A DNA stretch of 64,000 bases from JAGNLV01 sp964612145 (GTDB lineage Bacteria > Zixibacteria > MSB-5A5 > GN15 > FEB-12). Below the pieces are notes generated by a model that ran no database searches, was not told where the DNA came from, and was given only the letters and a program-made list of their open reading frames with translations. A program made the translations under genes and the position numbers. Shown piece after piece: positions 8,497 through 15,862 of this stretch. How positions within the stretch are numbered: position 1 is the first letter of the stretch; every line of letters starts with the position of its first letter. The stretch spans positions 62,001 to 126,000 of the forward strand of contig CAZTBP010000008.1 of assembly GCA_964612145.1 (NCBI GenBank), written 5' to 3'.

Positions 8497-8592
8497 GGCG
8501 ACTATGATTGAGAAAACATTCACAAAATAACACGCGCCCTGGAAAGCCGACGAAGGCCCTGTCGGCAGGATCCCGGCGTGTGGGAGGCCACT

Positions 8593-9984
8593 ATGGAATA
8601 CCGCATCGAAACCGATACCATGGGCGAAATGAAAGTCCCGGCCGACAAATACTACGGCTGCCAGACCGCCCGCTCCCTCAAGAACTTTCGCATCGGCGGC
8701 GATACCATGCCCCGCGAACTGATCCGCGCCATGGGCATCCTCAAAAAAGCCGCCGCCCTCGTCAACATGGAACTCGGCCTGCTCCCCAAAGAAAAAGGCG
8801 ACCTGATTGTCAAAGCCGCCGATGAAGTCATCGAGGGTAAACTCGACGAGCACTTCCCGCTGGTCGTCTGGCAAACCGGCTCCGGCACCCAGACCAACAT
8901 GAACACCAACGAAGTCATCGCCAACCGCGCCATCGAACTGGCCGGCGGCGAACTCGGCTCCAAAAAGCCGGTGCATCCCAACGACGATGTCAACAAGGCC
9001 CAGTCCTCCAACGACACCTTCCCGACCGCCATGCATATCGCCGCCGTCGAGGAGATCCACCGGCGGCTGATCCCGATGGTCACGCAGCTTCGCGACACCC
9101 TGCAGAAAAAATCGGACGAATTCAAAGACATCATCAAAATCGGCCGCACCCATCTCATGGACGCCACCCCGCTGACTTTGGGCCAGGAATTTTCCGGCTA
9201 TGTCGCCCAGCTCTCGCTGGGTCTGGACCGGATCGACGACACCCTCAAGCGGCTCTATCCGCTGGCCCTGGGCGGCACCGCGGTCGGCACCGGCCTGAAT
9301 ACCCACCCCGATTTTGCCGAAAAAGCCGCCGCCAAAATTGCCGAACTGACCGGCAAAAAATTCGTCACCGCGCCGAACAAGTTTGAATCGCTCGCGGCCC
9401 ACGACGCCATTGTCGAGATGTCCGGTGTATGCAAAACCCTCGCCTGCTCCCTGATGAAAATCGCCAACGATATCCGCTGGCTAGGCTCCGGTCCGCGCTG
9501 CGGGATCGGCGAACTCAACCTCCCGGCCAACGAACCCGGCTCCTCGATCATGCCCGGCAAAGTCAACCCGACCCAGTCGGAGGCAATGACGATGGTCTGC
9601 GCGCAGGTGATGGGCAACGATGTAGCCGTCAATATCGGCGGCTCCTCGGGCAATTTCGAACTGAACGTCTTCAAGCCGGTGATGATTTTCAACCTGCTCA
9701 AGTCCATCCGGCTGATCTCCGACGCCTGCGAGATGTTCAACGAGAACTGCGCGGTCGGCCTGGAGGCCAACGAAGAACGGGTCGCCGAGCACCTCAAGAA
9801 CTCCCTGATGCTGGTCACGGCGCTTAACCCGCATGTTGGCTACGACAACGCTGCCAAGATAGCTAAAAAGGCACACGCCGACGGGACCACGCTCAAGCAG
9901 GCCGCGGTCGAGCTGGGTCTTTTGACCGCTGATGAGTTCGATGAAAAGGTCCGTCCGGAGAAAATGATCGGCCCGAAAGCGTAG
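8593..9984 (+). CDS. fumC: Fumarate hydratase, class II
   Basis: FumC interconverts fumarate and malate in the TCA cycle and needs no iron-sulfur cluster. The 463-residue length is normal. The superfamily signature GSSIMPGKVNP is near residue 317, with the TGSGTQTNMN and SSNDTFPTAMH substrate-binding segments earlier and GRTHLMDATP in between. ATG 8593 has GGGAGG five nt upstream; a GTG at 8578 would add five residues. Codon use is markedly C-ending, more than in most neighbours, as expected of a highly expressed gene. A terminator follows at 10013. Confidence 0.97.
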   Translation: MEYRIETDTMGEMKVPADKYYGCQTARSLKNFRIGGDTMPRELIRAMGILKKAAALVNMELGLLPKEKGDLIVKAADEVIEGKLDEHFPLVVWQTGSGTQTNMNTNEVIANRAIELAGGELGSKKPVHPNDDVNKAQSSNDTFPTAMHIAAVEEIHRRLIPMVTQLRDTLQKKSDEFKDIIKIGRTHLMDATPLTLGQEFSGYVAQLSLGLDRIDDTLKRLYPLALGGTAVGTGLNTHPDFAEKAAAKIAELTGKKFVTAPNKFESLAAHDAIVEMSGVCKTLACSLMKIANDIRWLGSGPRCGIGELNLPANEPGSSIMPGKVNPTQSEAMTMVCAQVMGNDVAVNIGGSSGNFELNVFKPVMIFNLLKSIRLISDACEMFNENCAVGLEANEERVAEHLKNSLMLVTALNPHVGYDNAAKIAKKAHADGTTLKQAAVELGLLTADEFDEKVRPEKMIGPKA

Positions 9985-10012
9985 GGGGCGTTTCGTATTA
10001 AGTTCTTCGTAG

Positions 10013-10039
10013 GGCGGGACCCCCGTGGTCCCGCCTTTT
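10013..10039 (+). terminator. Rho-independent terminator of fumC
   Basis: A 9-bp GC stem (10013-10021 with 10027-10035) with a 5-nt loop and TTTT lies 28 bp after the fumC stop. Confidence 0.85.
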
Positions 10040-10091
10040 GTTACTGCATAGAATGTATGATTCTACTTTTCTTGTCCCCCCAACAACCCCT

Positions 10092-10120
10092 TTGCCCTTC
10101 TTAGCCGCAGGCCCTATATT
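10092..10120 (+). promoter_or_regulatory. Putative promoter of the SnoaL-like gene
   Basis: TTGCCC (10092-10097), a 17-nt spacer and TATATT (10115-10120) lie 35 nt before the GTG start. CTGGGAG (10144-10150) just before the start can serve as Shine-Dalgarno site. Confidence 0.5.
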
Positions 10121-10155
10121 TCTCCCAAACACCACATCCACCACTGGGAGAACGC

Positions 10156-10620
10156 GTGAAATACCTGCTGACTGTCATACTGACTCTCGTTCTGGCTGCC
10201 CCCGCCTCCGCCCAGCTCCAGATCGACAAGGCCGCCATGAACTCCGGAATCGAAACCGCCCTCGCCGACCATGTCGCCGCCATCGAATCCGGGGACCTCG
10301 CCGCCTGGACCGAAACCATGGTCGATGACACCGCCGCCGTCTATTTTCTGCCCGACACCGACCCGTTAGTCGGTTTCGCCGCCCTCAAAGCCCACATGGC
10401 TGACCAATTTGAACGCTGGAGCGATGTCACTATCGCGGTCACGGACCTCTCAGTCCAAATGTCGCCCCACCAGACCCGCGGCACCGTTACCAGCCAGTGG
10501 CACCTGACTGCGTTCGAGGGAGAGGATCGCATCGACCTCAAGGTCAGAAATACCTTCGTGCTCTGGAAATGGGTTTACGGCTGGCGAATTCACCACATCC
10601 ACCAGTCAAAGGCCGATTAG
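10156..10620 (+). CDS. Secreted SnoaL/DUF4440-like (NTF2-fold) protein
   Basis: This 154-residue protein has a cleavable signal peptide (about residues 1-20, ending APASAQ). One NTF2-like cone-fold domain follows: a helix IETALADHVAAIESGDLAAWTE, a strand VYFLPDTDPLVGFAALKAHM, and strands ending VLWKWVYGWRIHHIHQS. Proteins of this group range from polyketide cyclases to ketosteroid-isomerase-like enzymes and non-enzymatic binding domains, so no reaction can be assigned. It stands alone between a terminator and lptB. The start is GTG 10156. Confidence 0.7.
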   Translation: MKYLLTVILTLVLAAPASAQLQIDKAAMNSGIETALADHVAAIESGDLAAWTETMVDDTAAVYFLPDTDPLVGFAALKAHMADQFERWSDVTIAVTDLSVQMSPHQTRGTVTSQWHLTAFEGEDRIDLKVRNTFVLWKWVYGWRIHHIHQSKAD

Positions 10621-10777
10621 CAAAAAAGTGCATATTCGACCAGGAAAATAGACCGCATTGGTCTAAACGCTGCTGCAAACACCTTCCGTTGATCACTCAA
10701 GCCACTATCCCATAAAAACTTAAACACTTTCTGTGGGCCGTAAGCAAATTTTATGCTGAAAAATGCAAAAAGTTTTG

Positions 10778-10783
10778 TATATT
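10778..10783 (+). promoter_or_regulatory. Putative -10 box six nt before the lptB start
   Basis: TATATT at 10778-10783 is followed by six nt and then the ATG at 10790, so a transcript would begin at or next to the start codon. The -35 is weak (TGCTGA at 10754, 18-nt spacer). No Shine-Dalgarno site precedes the ATG. Confidence 0.35.
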
Positions 10784-10789
10784 TGGTAC

Positions 10790-11515
10790 ATGATAACCCT
10801 TGAGTCGGAAAACCTCATCAAAACCTACCGCAAACGTCCGGTCGTTCGCGGCGTCTCGATCAACGTTCAGCCGGGCGAAGTAGTCGGGCTGTTGGGCCCC
10901 AATGGAGCCGGCAAGACGACCACCTTTTACATGATCATCGGCTTCATCCGGCCCAACGGAGGCGATGTGTATTTAGGCGGGGATAATATTACCAGGCTGC
11001 CGATGTACAAGCGGGCAAGGCGTGGTATTGGCTACCTGTCCCAGGAGGCCTCGGTTTTTCGCAAGATGACGGTCGAGGACAATATCCTGTCGATCCTGCA
11101 GTTCCAGAAGCTCTCTCGCAAGGAGCGGAAAAAGCGGTTGGATGAACTGCTGGATGAACTGGATATCACTCACCTTCGCAAGAACAAAGCGTACACCCTC
11201 TCCGGCGGAGAACGCCGACGGGTGGAAATCACGCGGGCAATGGTGACCCGGCCGAAATTCATGCTCCTGGACGAGCCGTTTGCTGGGATCGACCCGATTG
11301 CGGTCGAGGATATCCAGAGCATCATCCACCGGCTGGTCGAACGAGGCTTAGGGGTTTTGATTACCGATCACAATGTTCGTGAGACGCTCTCGATTTGTGA
11401 CCGTGCCTATATTATGTGCGACGGCAAGATACTCAAGGCGGGGACCGCGGATTTTCTGGCCAATGACCCGGAAGCTCGAAAGATCTATTTGGGCGAAAAA
11501 TTCCGCCTGAACTGA
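10790..11515 (+). CDS. lptB: LPS export ABC transporter ATP-binding protein LptB
   Basis: LptB is the ATPase that powers LPS extraction from the inner membrane with LptF and LptG. In its 241 residues are Walker A (GPNGAGKTT), the Q-loop (YLSQEASVFRKMTVEDN, a stretch very typical of LptB), the signature LSGGERRR, Walker B (FMLLDEPFAGIDP) and the H-loop (ITDHNVRE). ATG 10790 matches the usual family start; an ATG at 10763 would add nine odd residues and lies upstream of the -10 box. The gene precedes rpoN and hpf, the conserved lptB-rpoN-hpf order of many bacteria. Confidence 0.95.
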   Translation: MITLESENLIKTYRKRPVVRGVSINVQPGEVVGLLGPNGAGKTTTFYMIIGFIRPNGGDVYLGGDNITRLPMYKRARRGIGYLSQEASVFRKMTVEDNILSILQFQKLSRKERKKRLDELLDELDITHLRKNKAYTLSGGERRRVEITRAMVTRPKFMLLDEPFAGIDPIAVEDIQSIIHRLVERGLGVLITDHNVRETLSICDRAYIMCDGKILKAGTADFLANDPEARKIYLGEKFRLN

Positions 11516-11658
11516 TCCTTAAGTCCGGTTTGTTGAATAACTGAACGAACTGACCGGTCACCGTAAATCCCCGCCAGTTTCGTTCCGACTAGAGGGGTAA
11601 CAGTCGCGGAAAGCCGCGGCAGCAGGTACCAAACTTTGTTTGACGACAGGTTGCTTAT

Positions 11659-13077
11659 ATGAAGATGAACATCGGATTAGGCCAGAAACTTACTGTAACC
11701 CAGAAACTGGCTCCCCAGCTGATTCAGTCCCTGAAGATGCTGCATATGCCGGCGCTCAAGCTGGAACAGACGATCCGCCAGGAATTGGCCGCCAATCCCA
11801 TGCTCGAGGAAGTCGAAGCGCTGGAAGAGGAGACCGAATCGACAACCGAAGAAGAGTCCGAATTCGATCTGACCAAAGATGAGGAAAAGTCCGGTGACGA
11901 CGAATTTGACTGGGACGAGTACCTGTACGACGACGATGAAGGCTACAAGGTTCGTGAATCCCGGGAAGTGCCCGAGGACCGATTCCACGGCGGGACCGCC
12001 GCGACATCTAACCTCTACGATCACCTGACCGAACAGCTACACATGCTCAAGCTGTCCGAAGATGAAACTTTGATCGGCGAATATATCATTGGCAACATTT
12101 CACCCGATGGCTACCTGAGTATCAGTGTCGCCGAGATGGCAGCTGAACTCGATCGGGAACCCTCGGCCATAGAGGAAGTCCTTTCGATGATCCATCGGTT
12201 CGACCCGACCGGGGTCGGGGCCAGGGATCTTCGCGAGTCACTCCTGATCCAGCTCCGGGAAAAAGGGATGGAAGGCTCCTTGCCTTGGCGGATAGTCGAT
12301 GAGCACATCAAGGAACTCGACCGCAAGTCTATCCTCCAGATTTCCAAAATGATGAATGTCCCTGAAGATAAAGCCCAGGCAGCCCTTAAAACAATCCGGT
12401 CGCTTTCGCCGAAGCCGGCGCAGGGGCGATTCGACCCGGCGGCGATGCCGGTCGTGCCGGATCTTGTGGTCGAACGAGTCGGCGAAGAGTTTGTCGTCAT
12501 GCACAACGACGATCACATCCCGCGCCTTCGGATCAACCAGGGCTACCGAAGCCTGATGAAGCGCGGCAAGGGTGCCTCACAGGAAACAAAAAGTTACATC
12601 CGCGAGAAACTGGAACAGGCCCGCTGGCTGTTAAACGCAATCAACCAGCGCCGGAGCACGATGATCCGGGTGATGGAGGCGATCGTTAAACGCCAGCACG
12701 ATTTCTTTGAAAGAGGACCGGCATTTCTCAAACCGCTGATTATGGAAGATATCGCCCAGATGGTGGAAATGAATGTCGCGACTATCAGCCGCGTGTCCAA
12801 CGGCAAGTACGTCCAAACGCCCCTGGGTGTCTACGAAATCCGACATTTCTTCAATACCGGCATCAGTCGCGAAAACGGCGAGGACATGTCCAAACGCTCC
12901 GTGAAGATGCGCATCCAGGAAATCATCGACAAAGAGCCGCCCGGAAAACCATACTCCGATCAGCAGATTTACAAATTGCTGAACGAAGAAGGAATTAAAC
13001 TTGCCCGCAGGACCGTGACTAAATATCGTGAAGAGTTAAAAATACCGGCGGCCCGGTTACGCAAGCGGGTTTCCTGA
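11659..13077 (+). CDS. rpoN: RNA polymerase sigma-54 factor
   Basis: RpoN directs polymerase to -24/-12 promoters and needs enhancer-binding ATPases. The 472-residue protein shows region I (QSLKMLHMPALKLEQ and LAANPMLEE) and a long acidic region II (about residues 50-105, with runs such as EALEEETESTTEEESE and DEEKSGDDEFDWDEYLYDDDEG). The core-binding region and the helix-turn-helix (ATISRVSNGKYVQTPLGV) follow, then the RpoN box ARRTVTKYRE near the C-terminus. I saw no convincing sigma-54 promoter or activator gene in this window. Confidence 0.97.
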   Translation: MKMNIGLGQKLTVTQKLAPQLIQSLKMLHMPALKLEQTIRQELAANPMLEEVEALEEETESTTEEESEFDLTKDEEKSGDDEFDWDEYLYDDDEGYKVRESREVPEDRFHGGTAATSNLYDHLTEQLHMLKLSEDETLIGEYIIGNISPDGYLSISVAEMAAELDREPSAIEEVLSMIHRFDPTGVGARDLRESLLIQLREKGMEGSLPWRIVDEHIKELDRKSILQISKMMNVPEDKAQAALKTIRSLSPKPAQGRFDPAAMPVVPDLVVERVGEEFVVMHNDDHIPRLRINQGYRSLMKRGKGASQETKSYIREKLEQARWLLNAINQRRSTMIRVMEAIVKRQHDFFERGPAFLKPLIMEDIAQMVEMNVATISRVSNGKYVQTPLGVYEIRHFFNTGISRENGEDMSKRSVKMRIQEIIDKEPPGKPYSDQQIYKLLNEEGIKLARRTVTKYREELKIPAARLRKRVS

Positions 13078-13362
13078 TACAAGCACGAATGTGCCGCCGA
13101 ATGGCACAATGGCCGGAAAGACAGCATCAGGAAGTCGCCGTGAAAACCGCCGCCAGAACCTGAAAAACACAGCGTTTGACTGACAACATTTCATTCGATT
13201 CTCTCAACCGGGGCTAGCCTTTTTTCGTATGATACTAGTAGAGGGTTCACCAATACCCGCCCAAACTTTGCTGAGAAGGGGTCTCTGTGTTTACCTTGTA
13301 TACATGGAGAGCTGTAATGCTAATTCACTGCCGCGCCCTACCGGGAAAGGAGTGATTCACTC

Positions 13363-13722
13363 ATGTTAAAAAAGATAACTGCTCGTCACTTTGATCTCAC
13401 CGATGAGATGAAAGCCAAGGCCGAGGACGAGATGGACGGCCTCACCCGCTATTTCGACAATATCGTGTCGGCGGAAATGGTGCTCGATGTCGAACGACAC
13501 CGGCGAATCGCTGAACTTAAAGTCAACGTGTACAACCAGATGATAGCTGGAACCGGAGAGACCGACGATATTTACAGCGCGATCGATTCCGCGGTCGACA
13601 AGGTCAAAAAGCAGCTCAAGAAGTACAAAGGGAAACTGAAAAACCGTCAGCCCGAAAAAGTGGCCAGCACCAAGGAGTCGCTAACCAGACCGTCGACCGA
13701 TGTAGACGAACTGGATGTCTAA
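13363..13722 (+). CDS. hpf: Ribosome hibernation promoting factor, short form
   Basis: HPF/RaiA-family proteins bind the decoding site of idle 30S subunits in stationary phase. The 119-residue length matches the short form without the dimerisation domain. Recognisable elements are ITARHFDLTDEMKAKAE at the start, then VVLDVERHRRIAELKVN-like strands and IYSAIDSAVDKVKKQLKKYKGKLK. The gene lies downstream of rpoN as in many genomes, but 285 bp separate them, so it may also have its own promoter. AAAGGAG sits about 11 nt before the ATG. A terminator follows. Confidence 0.92.
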   Translation: MLKKITARHFDLTDEMKAKAEDEMDGLTRYFDNIVSAEMVLDVERHRRIAELKVNVYNQMIAGTGETDDIYSAIDSAVDKVKKQLKKYKGKLKNRQPEKVASTKESLTRPSTDVDELDV

Positions 13723-13755
13723 GACGGCAGTGAAAAATCATACCTGACCTATCAG

Positions 13756-13785
13756 GCCCGCCCTACCCGGGGGCGGGCTTTCTTC
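13756..13785 (+). terminator. Rho-independent terminator of hpf
   Basis: An 8-bp GC stem (13756-13763 with 13771-13778), a 7-nt loop and TTTTCTT follow the hpf stop. The end overlaps the stop of the convergent Nudix-like gene. Confidence 0.85.
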
Positions 13786-14722
13786 ATTGTGCGGATTCCA
13801 CGGCAACGAATTCCTCGAGCAGGAAATAGTTCATCAACGCTTCATGATTCAGCCCGTCCAGATCTTCCACACTCGCACGATACCGGCGGTCCAATCGAAT
13901 GAAACGGTACGAATCAAACTCTTTTGGCTGCGTAACACTATCCAATCGTGAGCGAACTGCATCCTTATGTAACGTGGTCTCAATCAAACAAAATACCTGC
14001 GGTTTTCCTCCCCGAAACAGCTCGTGAGCATACGCCAGGGGCACAACATCATACTCGCCTGAGTCGAGATGAAGTTCTTCAGAAATCTCGTCATGCATGG
14101 ACGTGAAGATCAGATCTGATAACCGGCCGTAGTGCTCGCCGTAGTCCACTGAACCGGCCGCCGACGGGCCCTCGGCATTCTCAAGCGAGGCCAGGTGTCC
14201 CGCCCGCGTCACGATGAGCAGGCTGTTATCGGCCGTCCTCAGGAGCCCGCACACCCCTATGCAGCCAGGCAGCAGGTTGGGCTTTCCGTGAGTGTATTCA
14301 CGAAGCGTTTCCCACTCCGGTCCGAAGCGCTGGTCAGGTCGATCCAGTGCAAAACAGCACCCGGCAAACAACCCGTAATCGCAGGCCTGAATGGTCACGA
14401 ACGGCGCTTCACTTTCCAGTTCCTCTTCCACAATTGCGGTGGCCGGCGGTCCGTCATACAGCCGCCCGGCCGTCGCGAGTTGTGCTGCAACCTCCTTCGA
14501 AAACGCCACGACCACCGGATCAGTTACAACAAAACTGCCGGGCAGGTATCGAATAAATGTCTCCTCGGGATCGATAGATTCCGGCCCAAAGAACCGACGA
14601 ATTACTGCATATCCGGAGTCATGCTGTCGGGCGGAACCCACCAGTCTGGCCTGCCGACTGGCATCACTGCTATAGTGCCGGCTCAGGTAGTCGGCAAATT
14701 TTTCATAATCGAGATCTTGCAT
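13784..14722 (-). CDS. Nudix-like protein with an expanded Nudix box
   Basis: This 312-residue cytoplasmic protein is not clearly recognised. Its C-terminal half begins with ring-like strands (CIGVCGLLRTADNSLLIVTR). A Nudix-like segment follows near residues 200-230: G-x5-E (GSVDYGE), an insertion, then DEISEEL. The normal box is G-x5-E-x7-REUxEExGU, so the first Glu-to-Arg spacing is enlarged and Arg is replaced by Asp. The last part has PQVFCLIETTL. The N-terminal 130 residues match nothing I know. Its ATG overlaps the stop of the EamA transporter by one base, so the two are probably co-translated. Substrate is unknown. Confidence 0.5.
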   Translation of the reverse strand: MQDLDYEKFADYLSRHYSSDASRQARLVGSARQHDSGYAVIRRFFGPESIDPEETFIRYLPGSFVVTDPVVVAFSKEVAAQLATAGRLYDGPPATAIVEEELESEAPFVTIQACDYGLFAGCCFALDRPDQRFGPEWETLREYTHGKPNLLPGCIGVCGLLRTADNSLLIVTRAGHLASLENAEGPSAAGSVDYGEHYGRLSDLIFTSMHDEISEELHLDSGEYDVVPLAYAHELFRGGKPQVFCLIETTLHKDAVRSRLDSVTQPKEFDSYRFIRLDRRYRASVEDLDGLNHEALMNYFLLEEFVAVESAQ

Positions 14723-15651
14723 CAGTTCAAAAACAGGATTGCCACCCCGCCCACAGCGACTATCGCCCCGAGCCAGGCGCGGATCGACGGCTTCTCTTTG
14801 TAGAATATAATCAGCAGAGGCAGGATCATAACAGGAGAAAGCGAGTTAAGTGTCGAGGCGATCCCAGCCTCAATATATCGCACCGCCACCAGCGACATCC
14901 AAACCCCGAGAAACGGACCGAAAAACGCTCCCCCAAACGTGTGCCCCATCGCCTTAAGATTCTTCACCGCCCGGATTGTCGCCGGAAGTTGCCCGCGTAC
15001 GGCTGAGATCGACAAAATCGCTACTGTCGCGGTCGCCATGCGCACGGCTGAAGCCTCGATCGGCTCGACTGTCCCGCCCGCATGCAGCATCCCCTGCTTG
15101 GCCATCACCAATCCGACCGCCTGACCAAGCGCTGCTCCTCCACCAAGCATGATCCCTTTAAACAGCGACCCGGAATCCGGGTGCCCATCGGCAACTTTCT
15201 GCGGTGCGATTGCCTTGAACTTTCGTTCGGAGATTACCCACCAGATGCCCGAGATCGTCACAACGATACCAATAATATCCCACGTTGTCAGTCGCTCATC
15301 GAGGAAGATCCAGGCGACGATAGTCGTCCAGATCGGCGTTGTCGAGTACATGAGAGTGGTCAGCCGGGGACCGATCATCACCAGTGCCTTAAATCCGCAG
15401 CTATCCCCGAAAACCAGGCCGACCAGCGCCGAAAGCCCCAGCCAGAACAACTGCATGCTGTTGACACCGGCGGGAATGGGGGAGCCGGTTGACACCGTGA
15501 GAATGACCGCATAGATCACAACGGCCATAACAAGACGAATCTTGTTGACCTTGAACGACCCAATGATCTTCCCGGCCTCGGAGAAGAACATCGAAGTCAC
15601 GGCCCAGAGGGCCGATGTTGCCAGACCGGCAATTTCCCCTATGTACAGCAC
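14722..15651 (-). CDS. EamA/DMT-superfamily transporter
   Basis: This 309-residue protein has ten predicted membrane helices in two EamA halves, as usual for drug/metabolite transporters. LATSALWAVTSMFF starts the first half, and STLNSLSPVMILPLLIIFYKEK is the typical end of the second. I place the start at GTG 15651 rather than the ATG at 15711. A TTGCAA-N17-TATATT promoter on the minus strand lies inside the longer reading, and GTG 15651 opens with LYIGEIAGLATSALWAV, the normal family start. The substrate could be an amino acid, nucleoside or metabolite related to the coupled Nudix-like gene. Confidence 0.8.
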   Translation of the reverse strand: MLYIGEIAGLATSALWAVTSMFFSEAGKIIGSFKVNKIRLVMAVVIYAVILTVSTGSPIPAGVNSMQLFWLGLSALVGLVFGDSCGFKALVMIGPRLTTLMYSTTPIWTTIVAWIFLDERLTTWDIIGIVVTISGIWWVISERKFKAIAPQKVADGHPDSGSLFKGIMLGGGAALGQAVGLVMAKQGMLHAGGTVEPIEASAVRMATATVAILSISAVRGQLPATIRAVKNLKAMGHTFGGAFFGPFLGVWMSLVAVRYIEAGIASTLNSLSPVMILPLLIIFYKEKPSIRAWLGAIVAVGGVAILFLN

Positions 15652-15657
15652 CCGGCC

Positions 15658-15686
15658 AATATAGGCGTGGCAGGCAACCCTTGCAA
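15658..15686 (-). promoter_or_regulatory. Putative promoter directly abutting the EamA start codon
   Basis: On the minus strand TTGCAA (plus 15681-15686), a 17-nt spacer and TATATT (plus 15658-15663) are followed by six nt and GTG 15651. The predicted transcription start coincides with the start codon. Confidence 0.45.
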
Positions 15687-15862
15687 ACATTCTTCCACCG
15701 CCGCCAATCACTGCTCTCGGTTTGCATACCGGCAGCAGTTTTCATATTAACGCAATCCGATGCATAGCCGGACTGTCTTGTGTATCAACAACTTAAGTGA
15801 TACTAACGGGGGCATCATCTTCGGCACGCTGTTTGTGCTATTACGCCATAGAGAGGAAAGCT

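Larger units (their letters stand above)
8255..8592. other. Divergent intergenic region between envelope genes and fumC
   Basis: These 338 bp hold no credible gene. They contain the minus-strand promoter and palindrome at 8385-8421, a small dyad GAAAGT/ACTTTC at 8413-8429, and the fumC promoter at 8469-8496. A nine-codon frame from ATG 8504 to TAA 8530 starts 7 nt after the fumC -10 box. Confidence 0.6.

Noticed and set aside
8428..9402. 324-residue open frame antisense to fumC
   Set aside because: It mirrors the strongly biased codons of fumC, is Gly/Phe/Asp-rich without domain features, and has no ribosome-binding site.
13095..13125. TGGCAC near 13101 as a possible sigma-54 promoter before hpf
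   Set aside because: The -12 element is missing: the sequence 5 nt downstream reads CCGGA, not TTGC.
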